Assembly (NCBI RefSeq): GCF_001039355.2
Contig: NW_019774280.1
Location: 337,443-401,442, forward strand
Source of the DNA: Lingula anatina
Taxonomy: Eukaryota; Brachiopoda; Lingulata; Lingulida; Lingulidae
Direction of reading: 5' to 3'
DNA length: 64,000 nucleotides
Made by a program: the position numbers and the translations under genes. The first letter of the stretch is position 1; every line of letters begins with the position of its first letter. Positions 10,260 to 22,339 of this stretch are shown here, in pieces. The notes beneath the pieces were generated by a model. The model worked only from the letters and a program-made list of their open reading frames with translations, searched no databases and was not told the DNA's origin.

Positions 10260-12763
10260 TCATACTGGTATGTGGGATTGCAGCTCTTGCGACAACCGTC
10301 TTTGCAAGCGCAGCCAAAAATATTGCAACTCCCATATCCGCAATATGGAGTCGCCTGGAAGAAAAATTACAATATTCAATCAGTCAATATCAATCATATC
10401 GGTCGCAGTCGACCATCAACTTCATTAATTAACCAACAGCATAAATAGATTTCTACCCTACGGTTCTCCATGACACTGGCAAGCTCATGTATGCTCTCGA
10501 AGCCAGTGTCCTCAAGGAGAACCTGGACTTAAGTTTTGTTTGTACAATATTTTTACCTCCGCCAAGGAGGTTATGTTTTCACCCCTGTTTGCCTTTCTGT
10601 CTGTCTGTCATCAACATAACTCAAAAAAGTTATGGATCGATTTTGATGAAATTTTCAGGAACTGTCAGAAGTGGGCCAAGACACAGATGATTAGTTTTTG
10701 GTGATGATCCGGAGCAAAAATCAATCAATAATCAATGATAAAATATATCGAAAATTTAGGGGTGAAACGGCATTGGATGAAGACTTTGCTGCCTTGGCGG
10801 AGGTCTGCGCTCTCTGAGAGCTTTTCTAGTTAAATATTGTAAACCAGTGAAGTGATGGCTGTAAAGTATAGGAGTGCTTAATGCGAACAAGTTGGAATCC
10901 GTATTACAAAGGATAGGTTGTAAAATGATGCTCTTATTACATGTAGCTGAATAACGTGAAACAACAAGGAAGTCCCAATACATTACTATGACCAAGTGGG
11001 TAAATTCAACGAAGGCGGAAAGAAAAACAACAATTCTGAAGGCATAATGAGAAATTAAAAAAAACCTCTGCTTCTTATTTCAAAGATCACTTTGGTAAAT
11101 TTATGTCTCTTTTAATTTCTATTTTCTTTTTATTAGTTTCAATCCCATCTTCATATAAACATAAACATAAATGTTTAAAATAGCTTTGGATATATATACA
11201 TCCCTACCAAAAAAGTGTCACCCCATACTTCAAAGTGTGAAGTGACAAAGAAAAACAGTCATTAACGAATGATCTCATTCTACTTCTAAAGGAATTTTTT
11301 CACAAAGACTTAATTGTTGAACAACTAATGGAGAAAATGACAACATTAAAAAAATCAAAGTTTAGTATTTTGCATAGCATCCTCTGGATTGGAGAACGCG
11401 GCTCACGTGACATGTACTGGGATTAGAATGTTCTGTACTGTTTAAGGAGAGATGATGAGAAAGTGGAGGGGCTCTTAAATCCTGTTTAGTCCGTGTCTGA
11501 TGGAAAGCTTACCTTTTTTCATATTATTTCTGTAATTTTGATTAGCACAAAATCAACACAACTTTACAGTGCAGTATTGCTGATGTGGGTTATGTGATAG
11601 ATACAATAGGAGTGGCCGAGCTGTACGTGAAATATTACGAGTGTATTGTCGAGCGGCAGGTTGCTACACTAGTGAGTGACGGGAATGCAACAGACCGTGG
11701 AACGCACTCGAACATGACGTGTTTGTATGTCGAATACAGCACGGCCGAGTATTTTGTTCTACGCACTAGCCGTGGTTTAAATATGAAACCAAGATCGAGC
11801 TGGCAATACCGAAATCTAGAACCTAGGGTATAGCCTCAAAGATATCTTAAAATACTGCAGTTATACTTGATCTGCTCTTTGGTGCGTATCCTGACCATGG
11901 AGGTTACCTTTGACAAATTCGCCAGTACTCGGGAAAACACTCTCAAGTGCAGCCATTTCGTTTACAGTATTCTCTCATCTGCTAAATATAATTAATATTC
12001 ATAATGATGCCTCTTTGCATAGATATTATCAACAATACACACTGAGCAAAAAACTAAATAATTATCTTGGAAATTTCCTTTGACAGTGTAAAATGAATCA
12101 GGGCCACTGAAGCTTTAACGGTATGTTGTTTTAAAATATGCACTGAAGTAAAGCACAGGAGTGATATATATAATAAAACATTAATTGCTACTGGTCAAAC
12201 AAAAAACTAGAATTTCACAAGAGGTATAACATATTGATTTTTTATTGCGTTGTGTGTAAGGGACGGGGCAAATTTTACATCTCGTTCAGTAGTACAAGCC
12301 ACGCTTATATGTTAAGAATTATCTTGCTCATTTTGCAGTTTGCGGGTTGCTTCAAAGTAAATCTTTCCACGGCTTTGCCTTTCAGGTCTTTGAATACTCT
12401 TTTAAACGAACCGATTAACCGTATCTTAGTGCAAAGATGTGCCTATAGAACCGAAACGTAAAAAATATGTGGAGAGACAGGTGATATTTGGCATGAAACA
12501 ATTTGATCGCCTGACAGTGTATCATTAGTCAATTTTTAACCTAAGGTACATCAAGACCTTACATCCACATTACTATCTGAAGTAACGGACAATAAGTTCA
12601 ACGGTGGTAACAATAAAAAGCAAACAAAAAACTATATGCCCACCTTCGTGCAGTCTGCGCAATACCATCCTCTATCTTTACGACAACAGGCTGCCTCGGC
12701 TTCCTGTATGATAGTGGCCATAACACAGGCTACCACCAATATGGCGGCTAGAGTTCCAGTCAT
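10260..12763 (-). CDS. Diedel-like small cysteine-rich secreted protein, gene 2 (3' end missing)
   Basis: Minus-strand exons 12763-12644 (120 bp) and 10354-10260 (95 bp). Exon 1 starts ATG three bases after a tttcag acceptor. It encodes a signal peptide of about 25 residues ending EAEA, then ACCRKDRGWYCADCTK and the gtgggc donor, exactly as in gene 1. Exon 2 follows cttccag and encodes PYCGYGSCNIFGCACKDGC, CRKSC and a gtatgtattca donor, the same as in gene 1. Exon 2 is one codon shorter than in gene 1. No third exon was found before the N at 10195, so the C-terminus is unresolved. The family call rests on the same cysteine pattern as gene 1; Diedel-like is the best match that I know. Confidence 0.68.
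10462..10523. repeat. Short inverted repeat (hairpin)
   Basis: GGTTCTCC at 10462 pairs with GGAGAACC ending at 10523. GACACTGGC pairs with GCCAGTGTC further in. Together they give a 17-bp stem with one internal loop and a terminal loop of about 21 bases. Confidence 0.5.
10555..10830. mobile_element. MITE-like repeat with CCTCCGCCAAGGAGG / CTTGGCGGAGG ends
   Basis: It begins ACCTCCGCCAAGGAGGTTATG and continues through CTGTCTGTCTGT, ACTCAAAAAAGTTATGG, TTTTGATGAAATTTTCAGG and GTGATCCGGA. It ends CCTTGGCGGAGGTCTGCGCTC...GCTTTTCTAGTT. From general knowledge this sequence type is scattered through the genomes of unrelated marine animals. The CTCCGCCAAG and CTTGGCGGAG parts are inverted relative to each other. 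It carries no coding region. Confidence 0.65.
10835..12640. other. Intron 1 of Diedel-like gene 2, nothing else recognised
   Basis: Mostly the large intron between the two exons of Diedel-like gene 2 (10355-12643). Open frames at 11585-11833 and 12234-12461 lack motifs or splice context. No repeat family seen elsewhere in the window was identified here apart from the MITE at its 3' end. Confidence 0.4.
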
Positions 12764-13888
12764 TTTCTGAAATTTTTGAGGTAAATATAATCTGTATTAT
12801 TTATAAGATAGCATTGCATGCTTATTGACGCTATCATTGCAGGGAACTTGTTTTTTTACGCTTGACATGCCTCTCGCATGGTTAAGAATACTATGGCACA
12901 AAGAGCGACCATGGACTTATAACAGATTTATATTGCAACTAAATACGTAGGTGCCGTTTAAGGCCAATATTAAGACATTAAACAAAGAAACTGAAAACAA
13001 CTGCTTTAATTCTACCAGGAACAGATATTCTATACAAGAAATACATCAGTAAAATAACAGAATGGAAATGACAGAGGCCTGTCCTCTGATTATAAAATAA
13101 CGGACATAATGAGTAAATTACCAAACTAATAATGACTCCTTCTGAAGGATAGCACATACCCGGTATCAATTAAAAGACTAAATTGTTCATATAAACCTAA
13201 AAAAAGAGTTCCTTTAACAGAAAACAAAATAACTTTTTTTTTATTTTTGATACAACTTTGAAATGTAACAACTTCTTACATAAAATAACATACAAGCTAT
13301 AAGGTTAAAAATATTTAACAACACAGGATCGCAAAACACCACATTCGCTTATGAAAATTAGACAAAAATAAGTCTACTAGCTAAAAATAAGCCGGACATG
13401 CTGATTTTCTAAGTGAGCAAGCCATTTTGCCAAATAATACATCTCCTCGCAAATCAAAAGTAGAGAATCGGTTTAGTATAGTGCGAACAAATGTGTCGAA
13501 CGGTTATGGCCACTGGCGAGGTGACCACAATGACAGACATGTGCAATCAGAAACATACAAACTTAGTGTCTATAAATATAACTGTAATGGTTATAATTAT
13601 TCTGCACTAAAAAGCTGATATGACAGGTGAAAGGAATCTGTGCAATGCCATCTGCGACCGATATTCCCACAGTCTTCGGGCTTAGGTTTTTCAAAATTTG
13701 TCAAAAGTTTAAGCTTGAAAATCGTAGAAGCCACGGAGGTCGTGAATCAGCACAATTTCGCATGGAGATCACCTGCTTCAGCACTGTCATCGTGCTGAAA
13801 TAGTGTCACTGGCAGCAAACATGCACCGTATGGACGATGGCAAATGTTACCTAGGCTTAAGTTATAATGCAAGAGGAATAATACTTAC

Positions 13889-13950
13889 ACGTTCACTCAA
13901 ATGCACTGCAATACTCTCGTCTTTGCTCTAGGTGTTCTGAGGAACAGAAT
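13889..13950 (-). promoter_or_regulatory. Candidate promoter and 5' UTR exon of Diedel-like gene 2
   Basis: On the minus strand, a TATAAG box (plus-strand CTTATA at 13976-13981) is followed about 30 bases later by a stretch ending GAACGT|gtaagtatt, a strong donor whose first intron base is 13888. This would splice to the tttcag acceptor immediately before the ATG at 12763. The exon is non-coding. Its transcription start near 13950 is inferred from the TATA spacing. Confidence 0.35.
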
Positions 13951-13999
13951 GATGCAAGTGAATAACAAGCATTCACTTATATTCATAATAAAACCCTTG

Positions 14000-15411
14000 C
14001 CAAAGAAAAAATTCAAAGAGATTAGAAAATGCTGGTAGTAGCAAAATGAAGCTGTTTCTACCCCCACGTAAACGTGATATCGGTGGAAAACTAAGCAGTC
14101 CTTTTACATCATGAAAGGCAGCCTTTGGGCTCTTTATTGATTGTTTGTTGTGCGCAATAGCTTTGATGTGGCTGTATGAAAGCGATGGCAAAGTTTGCGT
14201 CTTTCAGTTTGTGAGTTTTTAAATATATGCACGTAAAGTTCTGTTTTTTAGTTAGGAAACTATTGGAAATTAGAAACCGTGCTTGATAATCGGTTTATGA
14301 GACTGTTACATCAAGTTTCTTTTCAAGCTGACAAAGGTAGGATCCTTTTTAGTGTAAAAAGCAATCAAATCGTTCGGTTGTAATCTGATATGAACTCAGT
14401 ATTTGGTCAATATTTGGTAAATTAATTCACTTATAGTGTAACTGCTGACAATGGACAATCTACATCGATGATGGAACGTCATTTGCTTCATGTCCAAAGT
14501 AGCCGCGATTCTCAGTCAAAAAACACTTTGCTTCGAAAGTGGTCTTAAACCACGGTGGCCGTTTTGGTAATATTAAAGTTGCATATGGCGACTGCTGTAA
14601 TAAGTTGTAGGGAAATTAATTGTTAGACTGCCACGGTTGGATAATGCTGCTTTGGATCCTCAGCTGATTCGCCACAATAACTTCGGATCAAATGCATAAT
14701 TACTGATGTACTGTGACTGCTCTGATGCTGCAATTGCTTTAGACATATCTAAAAAGTTACTAATGAACGTAGTGAACCAAGTTTTACTTAACAGCCTCGT
14801 TAAAAATATATTGATAAATACGCATATACTGTATATACATTTTTCATAAGCTATTCGGGGACATGACAACGGCTTATCTGGCATTTGCAGAATTTTTATA
14901 GAAACAAACCCCAAAAATGCTTTATAAATTTGTGTCTCGGTAAGCCGATGAGATAACAGACGGAAGATGTAGGTAGCAAGCACTTTAATGAATGCGTAAA
15001 TGGTTGCTCACTCTCTGTCGACATCAAGAGATGCCCTTATGTCTGATGCGGCTTTGTGAATCAAAGGATCAAAACTTCCAAACGTTTTCATCAAATACAA
15101 AACAGGGCGCCAATGTTTTATAAGACGGCTTTTAACTTTTTTTTTTGTCATCTCACATTTAGTAAGTACAATTAAATATGTGTCTCATGAACAAAATAAT
15201 TTGTTCCGGTGTGAATTTTCTCTGGCGATGGATGCTGGGATGAGAAATAAACATCCTCGAAGCCTTTTGAAATGTACACGATAAAGACAAATTTTGATGA
15301 GTATCAGTGAAATCAGCATTCCAGCAAGACAGTTGTCTGCGATCAGATAAATGAGACAAGAAAATGGCCACAAAATAAAATTACCAGTATAAATCTCTGC
15401 AGGTAGGGATG

Positions 15412-15451
<40 letters not shown>

Positions 15452-15580
15452 AATTTAATGAATATTATTTGAATAATGAAAAAGAACTGCCAAAAGAATG
15501 AATTAGAATAATAGAATAATTATCAGAATAAATATGGAGAGTTAAAAGGAAATAATAGGAATGAAAATAGTATCATATCA
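14000..15580. other. Intergenic stretch with a (TG)n microsatellite
   Basis: No supported gene. A (TG)n tract lies at about 15415-15448. Minus-strand open frames at 14660-14983 and 15159-15371 have no recognisable features. Confidence 0.45.
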
Positions 15581-15582
15581 CA

Positions 15583-15958
15583 GAGTTTTCAGGTTCGGCA
15601 TCTAATGGCTGCTTCTCCCGTGAAAATGAACTGATTGACCCCAAACTCAAAAAGATGAAAGAATACCCTAAGTGGAACACCTGCCGATAATATCATAGGC
15701 TAGACGTGTGTAGTTTCTGAAAATCAGAACAAATAATTTTTTGGCAAAAAATTCCATTTTTAGAAAATTTTGGCCCGTTTGACCTTGAAATGAAGGTCAA
15801 AGGTCAAATCTAAGGACATATTTGGAATCTCCATGTATGACATTCGGTCAGCCATCTACAGAAAGTATTCCCACAATTCCTTTGGTTCGGGAGATATTTA
15901 GCATATAATTTTGCTAATTTTGAACAAGGGTGCATTGCTACAAATGCCACACCTAGCC
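15583..15958 (+). repeat. Truncated copy of the composite-repeat tail
   Basis: Aligns with the middle of tails A and B: TTCGGCATCTAATGGC, GATTGACCCCAAACTC, TTGGCCCGTTTGACCTTG, AGGTCAAAGGTCA at 15794-15806, and ACAAGGGTGCATTGC. It lacks the 146-bp units and the terminal palindrome. Its right end coincides with the left edge of the transporter duplication. Confidence 0.7.
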
Positions 15959-16636
15959 TGAATACAAAGAGAGCAACGGATGGCCACTTTTTATACCAGA
16001 CTTAATAAACAAATACTTTGTATACAAAATAATATTTAATTTATACAAAAATGATTTTTGGTAAGAGTATAGGCGCTAATATAATAATAATAATAATAAT
16101 AATCCTTTATCTTGAACAAAGAAGACAAGTAACGGTAGTAACATATATCTTGGCTTTAACATATCACATGTGAAATAATATAAAAGATAAACCGTCTTAA
16201 AAGAACAACGTTTTAACATATTAAGTCTGGCGGATTAACAGATTTAATGTCAAGATTTTCATTGACAAAATCTGACTAATAACATCTCTTCTAGTCACCC
16301 AAGATTTACCAATGCCCCACATTGTCATCGCGACCAGTCAAAGCGTACGTGTCAGGGCCTAGTAGCATTATTGAGATTATTTTCACGCTAACAATTTCAA
16401 ACTATAAATCTCAGCTTGGCTGCACTGGAAATAGAACGTCAAATCTACTGCAACATTCTATCAGAATCGACTGGGAATATTGACATACGAGACCTTAAGC
16501 CGTTCATGTCCTTGCAATTATCATGTTGTTCTGAATATCCCAGCTTGTGGGGTGACATACGAGATCTTAAATATGTGTAGATATATAATATGGGGCGGAA
16601 ATGCCAAAGTAATAAAGTTTGAACCATCTTTCAGGG

Positions 16637-16642
16637 TTTATT
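16637..16642 (-). promoter_or_regulatory. Candidate polyadenylation signal, transporter copy 1
   Basis: Minus-strand AATAAA about 42 bases after the stop codon. The matching position in copy 2 (near 26903) has lost the hexamer. Confidence 0.35.
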
Positions 16643-16683
16643 TGTAAAAAGTAATCCACCGCGTAAAAACGTGGACAAATTAT

Positions 16684-19600
16684 TCAATTAAACGCATTGA
16701 CGTCCCTCATCCCTTCCAAACTTTTCAAACTCCTCCACTTCCTGATGTATATAAGCAAAGAAAGTGCAAAAACGAACACGCCAAAACATGACGCAATGGA
16801 CAGGAACACTGCATAGTAGCTACCTGTGACGCCACGAATGTGTCCTGAAAAATAGTATGGGTATAAATGACAAATACCAGTAGCACAACGATAAAAGAAT
16901 CCAACAGCAGAGCATTGGTACAATAAAATCTCCCTCTTTCTAGCCACTGTGAACAAATAAATCCATATTGCAATGTTTACATTAGTGATAAATACAAATT
17001 TGTCATGTAAATTTTTTTTCAAAATCGTATTTTGCATATATTAATGACCGTGAAATAAAAACTATTTGCTCTTCTATTCACAATATTATATATATCACTC
17101 TGGCATTAGTTCTTTAAATGAATTCTTCATTTCGGAAATTAACCTGGCAGTTCACGGGGAATTGTAAATCTGTAACAAGTGGACCTACCTGCCAAGTAGG
17201 GTCCCACAGTACCTCCAACACCTTTGCTGAAACGCATCGTCATGAATAACGTATCGATATTTTCTCCGTCCATGATTTCATTGTTGACTGGATAATATCC
17301 GGCAAGGTATGGGCCAAGTACAAACCCAGTGACTAGAAAAATTATTTAAAGCTTTGTTTAGAATAATTGCCACGTAAAATTCTATAATGTGACTATAATC
17401 TCATCCTGTTCTGTCTGTAAGAACGGTAGCCATGGCACGTGAATGCGCAGTTAAATTCTAGCGTACCTATATACTAAAAAAATTCACATGCGAGTAAAAA
17501 TATTTTGCTAGATTCTTGACAAATTAAAAGCACTGTGCCCAAAATGACGTTAGAAAATATTTATCACAAAGGTCATAATTCAGTTACTAAAAACACACCC
17601 ACCAGCACAATACACATATGAAGCAGTCAAAGATGTCGAATATGCTGCAATAATATAATTCACAATGAGCACCGTAGCTGCCATAGAGTTTGCAACCATA
17701 ATATATCCCTTCACATAATCCCCAACAAATGAGGCAAACGTCTGTCCAATCATGCCCATCATTCCAAATACTGTTAAAACCTTCACTGCGTCGTCTTCTG
17801 TATATGCAAGGTCAATCAAATGTTTTGGCTGAAGAAACGAAACCCGTGGAAAACAATGAGCATACTATATCAAACTCAAAATCCAACTGCAAATAAATTT
17901 CAGCATCATAATCAACCGGGAATTATTTGAAAACCTATTATCACACGCTGTAAGCTGTTTGGTAGAGATTGGGAAGCACACTCTATCTCTCTTTGTACTA
18001 CACGGTAAAAACAGTGTTTAGCATTTAAATACATACAACACACGTTAGGCACCTATACGCATTTAGAAATATGTGTAAAAGCTAAGCACGTATAGCTTTT
18101 CAAGCGTTTCACAGAAGAAAAAGCTAGACACGTTGGCAGTGTTACACGTTTAGCTATGTGTTTAGCTTCACCGGTGTCACGTGTACGGTCCGTTCTGCGT
18201 GAACCATCCCTTCTGACCGACTGTACACGCAGCAGACGCATGTATGAGCCGTTCCGTGAATGATCCGTTCTTTTTTACCTGTACTGTTATATTCGGCTAG
18301 TTCATTTCCTTCCACATTATACATTTACTATGATGGGGATAAAATTCATGTGTTAATTGATAATTTTGATAGAGAATCAGCGTCAAATTACAGTTTGACG
18401 CATGGATGAACCTACCGTGGACAGGCCGTCGTTATTCAGCTGCTGGCTACTATTTTAGTATTGATTTTATTAGGCTAGTGTGTTGATATGGCCACTTAAC
18501 GGAAATCGCAGTAGAGGTGAACGTCTATAAGAAATATATGAATACTTCTAAAGATTATGTTTGAATTTACAGTATGTTCTCAACAGTTTATTAAAGGCTA
18601 CGAATGTATTGATGACTCTATAGAGACGGACTGTACACGCCGGAAGGCTCTCAGATTTGCCTGCGCTTTGTGCGCATGAGCAGAACGGATGGTTCACGCT
18701 CCGAGCGGGACACGCCACACCGGTGTAACGTGACAGAGAGTCCCCCATAACAGAGAGTCCGCTTTCCATTCATTTGTACAGGTGAGCCTCGTCCTAGATT
18801 TCCACCCACTTAGGTCAAACTAATTATAATGGAGGGCAGACTTTCTGTTACACGGACCCTCAGTTTCGTTACACCGGCATAACAAGTCTATCACAAGCTA
18901 AGCACATTGGCTAAGCACTTCCCCTGCTAAGCGCGTGAGGCTGCTAAACATATGGAGCTGCTTTAGGTGTGGAATTCCTAAACGCGTGGAGCTGCTGAAC
19001 AACACGTTTAGCTTTTCAAGCTTGTCACAGAATAAAAATACTTCACAATCCCATGTATACGATCCCATAACAAGTTTATTACAAGACTCAACAATATGGC
19101 TTAAAACTTCCCCTTGAAGGGCAAAAACCACTAAATCAGCCAATCACCGACTGTTATAGACCAATGTAGTTCAGTGAGAGAAAATGAGTGCTTTTTACCA
19201 TTTTTTTCCTGGCATTTCTTGTGTGTTGCTAGGGTTAATTTTGGTATCAACTAGCAGGCTAGGGTGTAGGTCTACTGCCAGTTTTTTTTTTCAGGACCAG
19301 GCACAGGTGCGGTGCAGTCGTGAGACCTCTGGCGGAGGGGGCTACTGACTGTGAGTGGTGCAGTGGTTTGTTTACAAACAGAGGGGTGCACATGTTCAAG
19401 TGATGCCGGTAAGACAGTGGACTTGATGACAATATATTTTTTTGCCATTGGGAGTTATGTCAGTCTGTCTGCTGTCCATGGGGATGGCAAATGTTTCACA
19501 GAGTAATTTTCTTCATGCAGTTTTGCAGGCATTTCTTAGTATGGTCGTTAATGGGAAATTATTTGGTGATTTCTGCCCTGTAAACGTATGGAGCTGTTGG

Positions 19601-22285
19601 AGGCGTGGAGCAGCCTGCTCGAACGCATTGTGTCCTTCCTTGCAGTAAAGCCCCCTTTACACTGGACGGCGTCATTTCTGCGTTCAGCAGTCCCGCCCAA
19701 TTTGAGAGTTAAAAAATTATAATACTTTTCGTGCCGACAACTGGCTGATCATTGAGCATTCATTCTGATACAAAATCAATGCTTGTGCCTCCTTATTAAG
19801 ACCACAGCGTTGCCAAATTTCATGGTCGCAGAGAGGACGCAGAAAGGACGCTGTCCAGTGTAAAGGGGGTATAAGGTGTGATTATGTAAAATTGGCCTAT
19901 TGAGTAATAATCCAAATAACAAATTCACGACGTTATCAGCTGGTTACATGATGGTGATGGTATAGAATAACGTTATGGTAACGTTATGGGTGTTTTTAAC
20001 TACATGCAAAAAGATGCCCCTGCGATTTTATAAGCGTTTTATAACATTCTGGAAAAACATTATTTAATGTTTTGAAAACCTTTTTTATAAATAACCAAAA
20101 CACGTCTTATGCTGTACTAAGATCTAATATATCCGTTTATTAGATCTTAGTGCTGTATGAACTACAGTTAGCGGTTAATTCCAAATTGGGCTTGGGGTTA
20201 GTACATAGCTGACAAGAGCGGTGCGATTTGTTAAATATCGTTACCAGCATGCGATGAAAGCTCAAATAAACCATTATAATGAATACCCCACCATCATCCT
20301 GATGTTCTATTGTTCATTACTTCCGGAAAAAAAATAAATAGACATCAATACCGTTACGCATTTTATCAAAATATGAAAAAAATGTTTTAAAGTAAAAGTG
20401 ATAGCTGTTTCGTGTCTTTAGTAACCTAGTGAATTTTCCTAACTTGATTTTCAGAAACATATTCCAATAAACTTCCTCGCAAGGTCAGCTAACACAAGGA
20501 TGAATAAAGGTGACGGTGTGAAATCAACGTTGTTGACAGTTCACGGTACCCTGTTATACAAAGAGATAGCTATAGCAGTTAAAGGTGACCGTGACTTTGT
20601 GTGTGTGTGACTAAAACAGTTGAAACCCTTACCACCTAAAAGTTAAGCAAATACATCCTACATTTAATAGGCGTCACACGCGTCAAAGCGTGTAACATAT
20701 TAAGGAGCTTAATGTGCTTAGGAGCTAAACGCATCGAAAAAATGAGACATAACAGGTGCTTAGAAATGTGTTTAGTGCTAAACACTGTTTTTACAGCGAC
20801 GTCCAAGCGCTTCTTACCCGTTGTCAATCCCTCTGTTTAACCAAGGGGTCTTTAAAAGCAAGAAGTATAGATCTTCAGACGGCAAAAATGGGTTTTCGTT
20901 AAACGTCTTTACTGTTTCGAAAACTGCTGAGAAAATCATTTTAATCGGTTAACCTGTTTTCGTGTCCTAAGTTTCAAAATTGTCAGTCACACTAGTGATG
21001 GGGTTCTTGCGGCGTAATTCTATTTTTGAAATTAAAGACAATAAAATCGCATCAGCTCTTTACCATTGATTTAAAGGGACGTTTAATTGAATGCTATTAA
21101 AACTATTAAACATGTGAAACATACCACTGTCATGATGTTTACTTTAAATACTTACTAATATGACCACTGGTAAGAAATAACCAAATCCTTTGCAGCACAT
21201 TGCCACAGCCCAGATTCCATGAATGAAAACTTTAGAACGCACAGACCATGGCGGTTTCTGAATGAATGTCGACCTGAAAGATCGTGTTTTTGTATTCTTG
21301 AAGCAAAAACAAATTACATATATATCTTCAGAAAAAGTAAAGTTTTTTTCTGTATATCGCACTCCACTTGCGTCTCATTGTGGAGTACACAGGTGAAAAT
21401 ATGACTTCAAAATGTTCAGATATGGCTGGAGGCATGCTCGACGTTCTGGGGAAAAATACCGTCCAGCTGCCGTATTAGACTTGAGAGCTAGCAAACGAAC
21501 AATTTATCTTTCACTGCCAGTCCAGGAACTTCACTGCCCCAGCAGCAGCTTCCTTTTATGACAGTCTGGTATGTCCCCGAACGGTGTCGACTAGCCAAAC
21601 CTCTTCAATTTGTAGATGGCTTGGAATTTTCCGCATATTTAATTTTTTAAAAGATATATTTGATGGTAAATGAACTTGCTGCCCATGTGACATCCATGAT
21701 GGTTTCATCGAATCATCAAAATTAGCAGTGATTGGCAATGAAGTTATTTTTAACATTGTAAGGATGTTTACTGGTAAATTTCTTGGGTTTAAAATGTGGT
21801 ATGGTTCAAGATCAAAGGCATTTTATATGCGTCTGTTTATTTCTGTGTTAACTGGCGGCCATTTTGGATATGTCGTGATCCCCATTCAAAGGTTTTTGGT
21901 AATTTTAGAATGTTTATTATGCTACCTTGAGAAAAAACACTAGGTGATGCATATTATTTTGCATTTTTTGCGGGTGAAACTGCATATTTCCTGGGCTAAA
22001 AGGAGTAAAATTCTTACTTCTGCTAGCAGATATAAAAATTAACATACTTTTCATTTTCTCCATCCTCCTGTTGTTCTGTGGATGCTACTGGAGGACTGCC
22101 GAACACCACAAGTAGAAGAAAACCAAAAGATCCCAAAACAGCAGCATAAAGTCTAAATGCCCAGCGCCATCCCAGTGATGGGTCGGCGCACATTTTGGCA
22201 TTGACAGCATTTAGGACTGATGCACCTGAAGTAATAGTTAAAAGTACGGGGATAACTTTTTGTGTATTATTGTGAAATGGAAGCA

Positions 22286-22339
<54 letters not shown>

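Larger units (their letters stand above)
18001..20798. mobile_element. 2.8-kb TIR element inserted in transporter copy 1 intron 4
   Basis: The left end CACGGTAAAAACAGTGTTTA is inverted at the right end (TAAACACTGTTTTTACAGCG). Copy 2 has the uninterrupted sequence CTACTACGTCCAGTCGC at 28274, so both edges are defined by an empty site. The interior is rich in repeated GCTAAACACG/GCTAAGCAC motifs near both ends. It has no transposase frame, so it is a non-autonomous DNA element. A target-site duplication could not be fixed. It contains a nested MITE at 19651-19869 and a second dispersed repeat at 18729-18875. Confidence 0.7.

Noticed and set aside
14660-14983. Minus-strand 107-codon frame
   Set aside because: No features, no splice context and AT-rich composition typical of chance frames.
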